Assembly: GCF_001590725.1 (NCBI RefSeq)
Contig: NZ_LQXR01000009.1
Coordinates: forward strand, 25,977 to 89,976
Direction of reading: 5' to 3'
Length of the DNA stretch: 64,000 nt
Origin: Snodgrassella sp. CFCC 13594
Lineage (GTDB): Bacteria; Pseudomonadota; Gammaproteobacteria; Burkholderiales; Neisseriaceae
Each line of letters opens with the position of its first letter. Position 1 is the stretch's first letter. The notes under the pieces are model-generated. The model did not search any database and was not told where the DNA came from. It worked only from the letters and a program-made list of their open reading frames with translations. The position numbers and the translations under genes were made by a program. Below, piece after piece: positions 58,841 through 64,000 of the stretch.

Positions 58841-59368
58841 ATGTTAGACAGAGAAGGTTATCGCCCCAACGTCGGCATCATCATTACCAATGAGCGCAAT
58901 GAAGTTTTCTGGGGCAAACGGGTACGAGAACATTCTTGGCAATTTCCGCAAGGCGGCATCAAGCCGGGCGAAAGCCCCGAAGCCGCCATGTATCGGGAGC
59001 TGATGGAAGAAGTGGGCTTACTCCCGCACCACGTCAAGATTATCGGACGCACCCGTGACTGGTTGCGTTATGACGTGCCGACGCATTGGGTAAAACGCGA
59101 GTGGCGCGGCTCTTATAAAGGCCAAAAACAAATTTGGTATTTGCTGCGCTTGGTGGGCCGAGAAAGTGACGTGCATTTGCGCGCCACGCACCATCCTGAA
59201 TTTGACGCTTGGCGCTGGCATCAGTATTGGGCGCCCATAGATGAGGTCATCGACTTCAAGCGAGATGTGTACATTGGCGCATTGCAAGAACTGTCTCGGT
59301 TTTTGCATGAATTACAAAGCTGGGATTACTTTTTGCAGCACCAAGAGACTGAATCCTCCACCAAATAG
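58841..59368 (+). CDS. rppH: RNA pyrophosphohydrolase (Nudix)
   Basis: 175 residues. [17 protein letters not shown] and the Nudix box [20 protein letters not shown] then VGL are diagnostic. [21 protein letters not shown] and [13 protein letters not shown] match RppH. It removes pyrophosphate from the 5' end of mRNA to start RNase E decay. An 11/12 DUS (TTCAGGCAGCCA) lies about 50 bp upstream. parE follows on the same strand after about 110 bp. Confidence 0.95.
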   Translation: MLDREGYRPNVGIIITNERNEVFWGKRVREHSWQFPQGGIKPGESPEAAMYRELMEEVGLLPHHVKIIGRTRDWLRYDVPTHWVKREWRGSYKGQKQIWYLLRLVGRESDVHLRATHHPEFDAWRWHQYWAPIDEVIDFKRDVYIGALQELSRFLHELQSWDYFLQHQETESSTK

Positions 59369-59478
59369 TCCAAATTCGGCCAATGACTACGAGCGCATAT
59401 TCCTTTTTTGTTCAGGCAACTTATTTTTGTTTCCCGGTTGCCTGAAAACCCATTTTTATCCAAACGCAGACAATCCGC

Positions 59479-61457
<1,979 letters not shown>

Positions 61458-62040
61458 GCTACACAATATCAACTTAAAGCTACTTGAAAGGACAAATCAG
61501 ATCACCATGTCGGATTCTATTGATGAGCAGCGCAAACATGGGTTAAGCGATCATACCTTTTAACGATGAGATTACCTGATAGCTTATTGAATCAAATTAC
61601 CTTACCAACTATAGAATACGGTGCGCGCGAGGCTGCCTGAAAGCCTGAAATAGCCAGAATCGCTGCCATTTTATCAGCCAAAGAATGATGGCGAGCATTA
61701 AGCTCTACGAGCGACAACCATGATGATACTCGCCAAAATCAAGCGTCACATCAGCTCAGCTTTCCCGTGGTGTCTGTAAACAGTGCTAGGCTGGCGACAA
61801 ATCCAAAGAGACCTTGGTTTGTGCTTTAGCAGCATCCAAATCTAGCTGGACGCCATGCAATGTATCTATGCGGTAGCAGCATAAAGCCTGTAGGCAGTTG
61901 AGTGCCCAATGCACCATGTTGCTTAACTGCCTGGGTAACTTAGCTCAGCCCGCCTCGTCCTCACCCTATTAAGACTCGTCTTTCAGGCAACCTTAGAATC
62001 TAACTGCTGGACTGCATTGGTTGATTTGTTAGAATACGCC
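61458..62040. other. Noncoding or decayed region between parE and the DHA2 transporter
   Basis: About 580 bp. It holds one perfect DUS (61630-61641) and a variant (TTCAGGCAACC, near 61981). A short plus-strand frame starts MSDSIDEQRKHGLSDHTF and stops. On the minus strand pieces such as VTQAVKQHGALGTQLP and LDLDAAKAQTKVSLDLS occur in different frames, which may be a decayed gene, but nothing is identifiable. Confidence 0.4.
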
Positions 62041-63443
62041 ATGACTCGATCTGAACCTTCCCGCTTTTTACCATTGCTGTTGGCCATTGCCATTTTTATG
62101 CAGCAATTGGACGCCACCATTCTGAATACAGCTCTGCCCAAGATGGCTGCCGATTTGGGAGAATCACCTCTCAATATGCAATCCACCATCATCGCCTACG
62201 CATTAACTTTAGCATTGATGATGCCTTTGTCCGGCTTCTTATCGGATAAAGTGGGCACGCGCAAATTGTTCATGAGTGCGCTGGTGGTTTTTGTACTCGG
62301 TTCATTGCTGTGTGCGGCCTCCACCAGCTTAACCATGCTGATTATCGCTCGCGTCGTTCAAGGCGTAGGCGGCGCCATGCTCACGCCAGTGGCACGCTTA
62401 ACTATGCTACAAGCTTATGACAAATCGCGTTTGTTAACCGTCATGAATTACGCCGTCATGCCTGCGCTCATCGGTCCTGTATTGGGGCCAGTAGTTGGCG
62501 GCTATTTAGTTGATTACATGAGTTGGCACTGGATTTTTCTGCTGAATGTACCCATCGGACTCATCGGATTATGGGTTACCTGGTACATCATGCCCAATTT
62601 CAGCCAAAAAGAAGGTCATTTTGATGGTGTCGGGTTTGTACTCTTTGCCACCGCTGCATTCTGTGTCAGCCTCTCTTTAGAAACTATACTGCACCCACAA
62701 GGCTCTGGTTCAGCATCATAATGGCCGCCAGCGGCATTATTACTTTAATTGCCTATTTATTTCATGCTCGTAATAACGAGCATGCCTTATACGCACCCAG
62801 CTTATTTGCCGTTCGAACCTTTCGTTTGGGTTTGGCGGGCAATTTGGTGAGCCGTTTGGGCATGAGTGCCCTACCTTTTTTACTGCCATTATTGCTACAG
62901 GTTGCTTTTGGCTATTCAGCCATCAGCGCAGGCTGGCTATTGATGCCAATTGCGCTTGCCGCTATCGCCGTAAAGCCGCTGATTAAACCCATTGTAACCC
63001 GTTTAGGCTATCGCCATACCATGGTATTGAATACTCGAATTATTGGCATATTGATTGCCTCATTGGCAGCATTAACCCCACAAACGCCACTTTGGCTAAT
63101 GTTTTTCCTGCTATTCGCCATTGGTGCCGCTAATTCTGTGCAATTTACAGGCATGAATACCTTAACGATGGCTGACCTGCGCAGCCATCAAGCCAGCAGT
63201 GGCAGTAGTTTGATGGGAGTTAACCAGCAATTAGCCATCAGCTTCGGCATTGCCATAGGTGCCCTTTTATTGCAGTCTTTTAGTCAGGCGAGCTTCACTC
63301 AATACCATATTGAAACAGCTTTCCGTCTCACCTTTTTGATTATGGGATTGATGACATTCCTATCCAGCTGGGTATTTGCACGTTTACATCCTCTAGACGG
63401 CGATAATTTAGTGCATCAGACCAAAACAATTCAAATAAAGTAA
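62041..63443 (+). pseudogene. DHA2-type MFS drug transporter (HsrA/EmrB-like), frameshifted by one missing base
   Basis: An inner-membrane proton-driven exporter of about 467 residues and 14 expected helices. MQQLDATILNTALPKMAADL, LSDKVGTRKLFMSALVVFVL (motif A), ARVVQGVGGAMLTPVARL and VLGPVVGGYLVDYMSWHWIF (motif C) fit DHA2. The frame ends at GSGSAS; the other frame continues IIMAASGIITLIAYLFHA through the last helices. One base restored near 62713 (TCAGC-N-ATC) joins them. Length is one base short of a multiple of three. E. coli HsrA (YieO) is the closest type I recognise; the substrate is unknown. Confidence 0.85.
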
Positions 63444-63520
63444 CATCTGATAATCATAGTCATATGAGAATATTAATTAAGCACACAGTACATCCATTGA
63501 AGAATCATACTCATGATAAT

Positions 63521-63547
63521 AAAAAAGCCCCAAATCACATTGGAGCT
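63521..63547 (-). terminator. Terminator for the small minus-strand gene
   Basis: On the minus strand AGCTCCAA and TTGGGGCT pair with one mismatch around TGTGAT, followed by T5. It lies 21 bp after the stop of the 34-residue frame and also faces the end of the transporter gene. Confidence 0.6.
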
Positions 63548-63567
63548 AGTCACATTCATTATAAAAT

Positions 63568-63672
63568 TTAATGCTTGGCGGGCATTGTTAGTTGCTGTTT
63601 AATCCCAATCAGCTCTGATTTATCTGCCATTCTCATAATGGATCTAATAATTTGTGTCAACGTACTCATCAT
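63568..63672 (-). CDS. Small basic protein of 34 residues, unknown function
   Basis: The frame begins MMSTLTQIIRSIMRMADKSE and ends LIGIKQQLTMPAKH. A strong AAGGAAGG Shine-Dalgarno lies five to eight bases before the two ATGs and a terminator follows the stop, so the unit looks like a real small gene. The first 25 residues could form an amphipathic helix (I, L and M on one face). No family recognised. Confidence 0.5.
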   Translation of the reverse strand: MMSTLTQIIRSIMRMADKSELIGIKQQLTMPAKH

Positions 63673-64000
63673 TTTACCTTCCTTACATCTGAATTCTAAA
63701 TATATTATGGGCATGAATTCTACGCTCAGCCTCTTAAAAATCCATCTAATTCAAAAAATTTAACATATAAACAAGATGGTTCAGTTGTAAAAAAGAGAAT
63801 AACACCTAATTTTTAAATGTAATGCCAGTCTCATGATAGATTTCCAGCCGCACAACCTCGTCAAATCTCAATACATTTTCTTTGCTCTGCCGATAAAGGG
63901 TGAACAGATCCAGTTCACATCATCAAATACAGTTCAGTCTGTACCAAAATGATGAGTACTGGACAGGTTATGCTCATGCAGGCAGAGCCAGCATCGACTA
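63673..64000. other. Window-end region, possible partial gene on the minus strand
   Basis: AT-rich upstream region of the small gene, then on the minus strand an open stretch ending at a TAG (63806-63808). It reads CELDLFTLYRQSKENVLRFD then EVVRLEIYHETGITFKN, with coding character. Stops break the frame above about 63925, so it is either a frameshifted 3' end of a gene to the right or chance. Nothing recognised. Confidence 0.3.

Noticed and set aside
63575..63763. 62-codon plus-strand frame near the window end
   Set aside because: It is opposite the small minus-strand frame that has a better ribosome-binding site and terminator, and has no recognisable similarity.

Overview
The window looks like a chromosomal segment of a Neisseriaceae bacterium. 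The 12-mer AGGCTGCCTGAA (reverse complement TTCAGGCAGCCT) occurs at least 13 times without mismatch, often as inverted pairs acting as terminators. This is the Simonsiella-type dialect of the neisserial DNA uptake sequence (DUS), and a ComP-like DUS-receptor pilin gene lies in the window. Protein families fit a betaproteobacterium, and a polyhydroxybutyrate operon makes a Vitreoscilla- or Simonsiella-like relative plausible. Genus is not proven.

Layout. 1-3.7 kb: an M81 metallopeptidase gene broken by an amber codon, its MFS transporter and a divergent LysR regulator. 3.7-7.4 kb: a DUF2478 protein and a copper-efflux locus (copA, copZ, CueR-type regulator) with a classic 19-bp-spacer MerR promoter. 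7.4-11.5 kb: smc and comP. 11.6-18.5 kb: TlpA-like protein, ArsC-like reductase, YdcF-like protein, HemJ-like protein, CYTH protein, hemL, PhoX-like phosphatase and a DUF4190 protein. 18.7-24.6 kb: groES-groEL, rpoE-rseA, accA-tilS. 25-31 kb: a PatZ-type acyl-CoA synthetase/acetyltransferase, rpsP-rimM-trmD-rplS, purM.

31.1-38.9 kb is an integrated mobilizable element of about 7.8 kb without DUS. It carries a Panacea-type (DUF4065) toxin-antitoxin candidate, a small regulator, a zinc-ribbon membrane protein, a replication-like gene with an in-frame TGA, four 11-bp iterons, an oriT-like structured region, a three-gene mob operon with a ColE1-type HEN relaxase, and a tyrosine recombinase. It sits inside the loop of what was a bidirectional terminator between convergent purM and a D,D-carboxypeptidase-like gene. 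A 7-bp repeat (GGTGCCT) marks both junctions, and the right end carries the 5' end of a foreign msrA gene. This is the most interesting structure in the window.

39-47 kb: carboxypeptidase-like pseudoenzyme, ilvA, hisC, an HSL-family esterase, a SulP transporter and purK. 47.6-53.3 kb: phaB, phasin and phaC for polyhydroxybutyrate, then maeB. 53.6-64 kb: kup, argC, erpA, a PotF-like binding protein, rppH, parE, a DHA2 transporter and a 34-residue small-protein gene.

Ten genes (copZ, arsC-like, rseA, tilS, patZ-like, carboxypeptidase, ilvA, erpA, parE, DHA2 transporter) are each split by what looks like one missing base. All ten have lengths one base short of a whole number of codons, and several are normally essential. 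Base-calling or assembly deletions are therefore more likely than biological decay, and these genes are annotated as frameshifted versions of intact genes.
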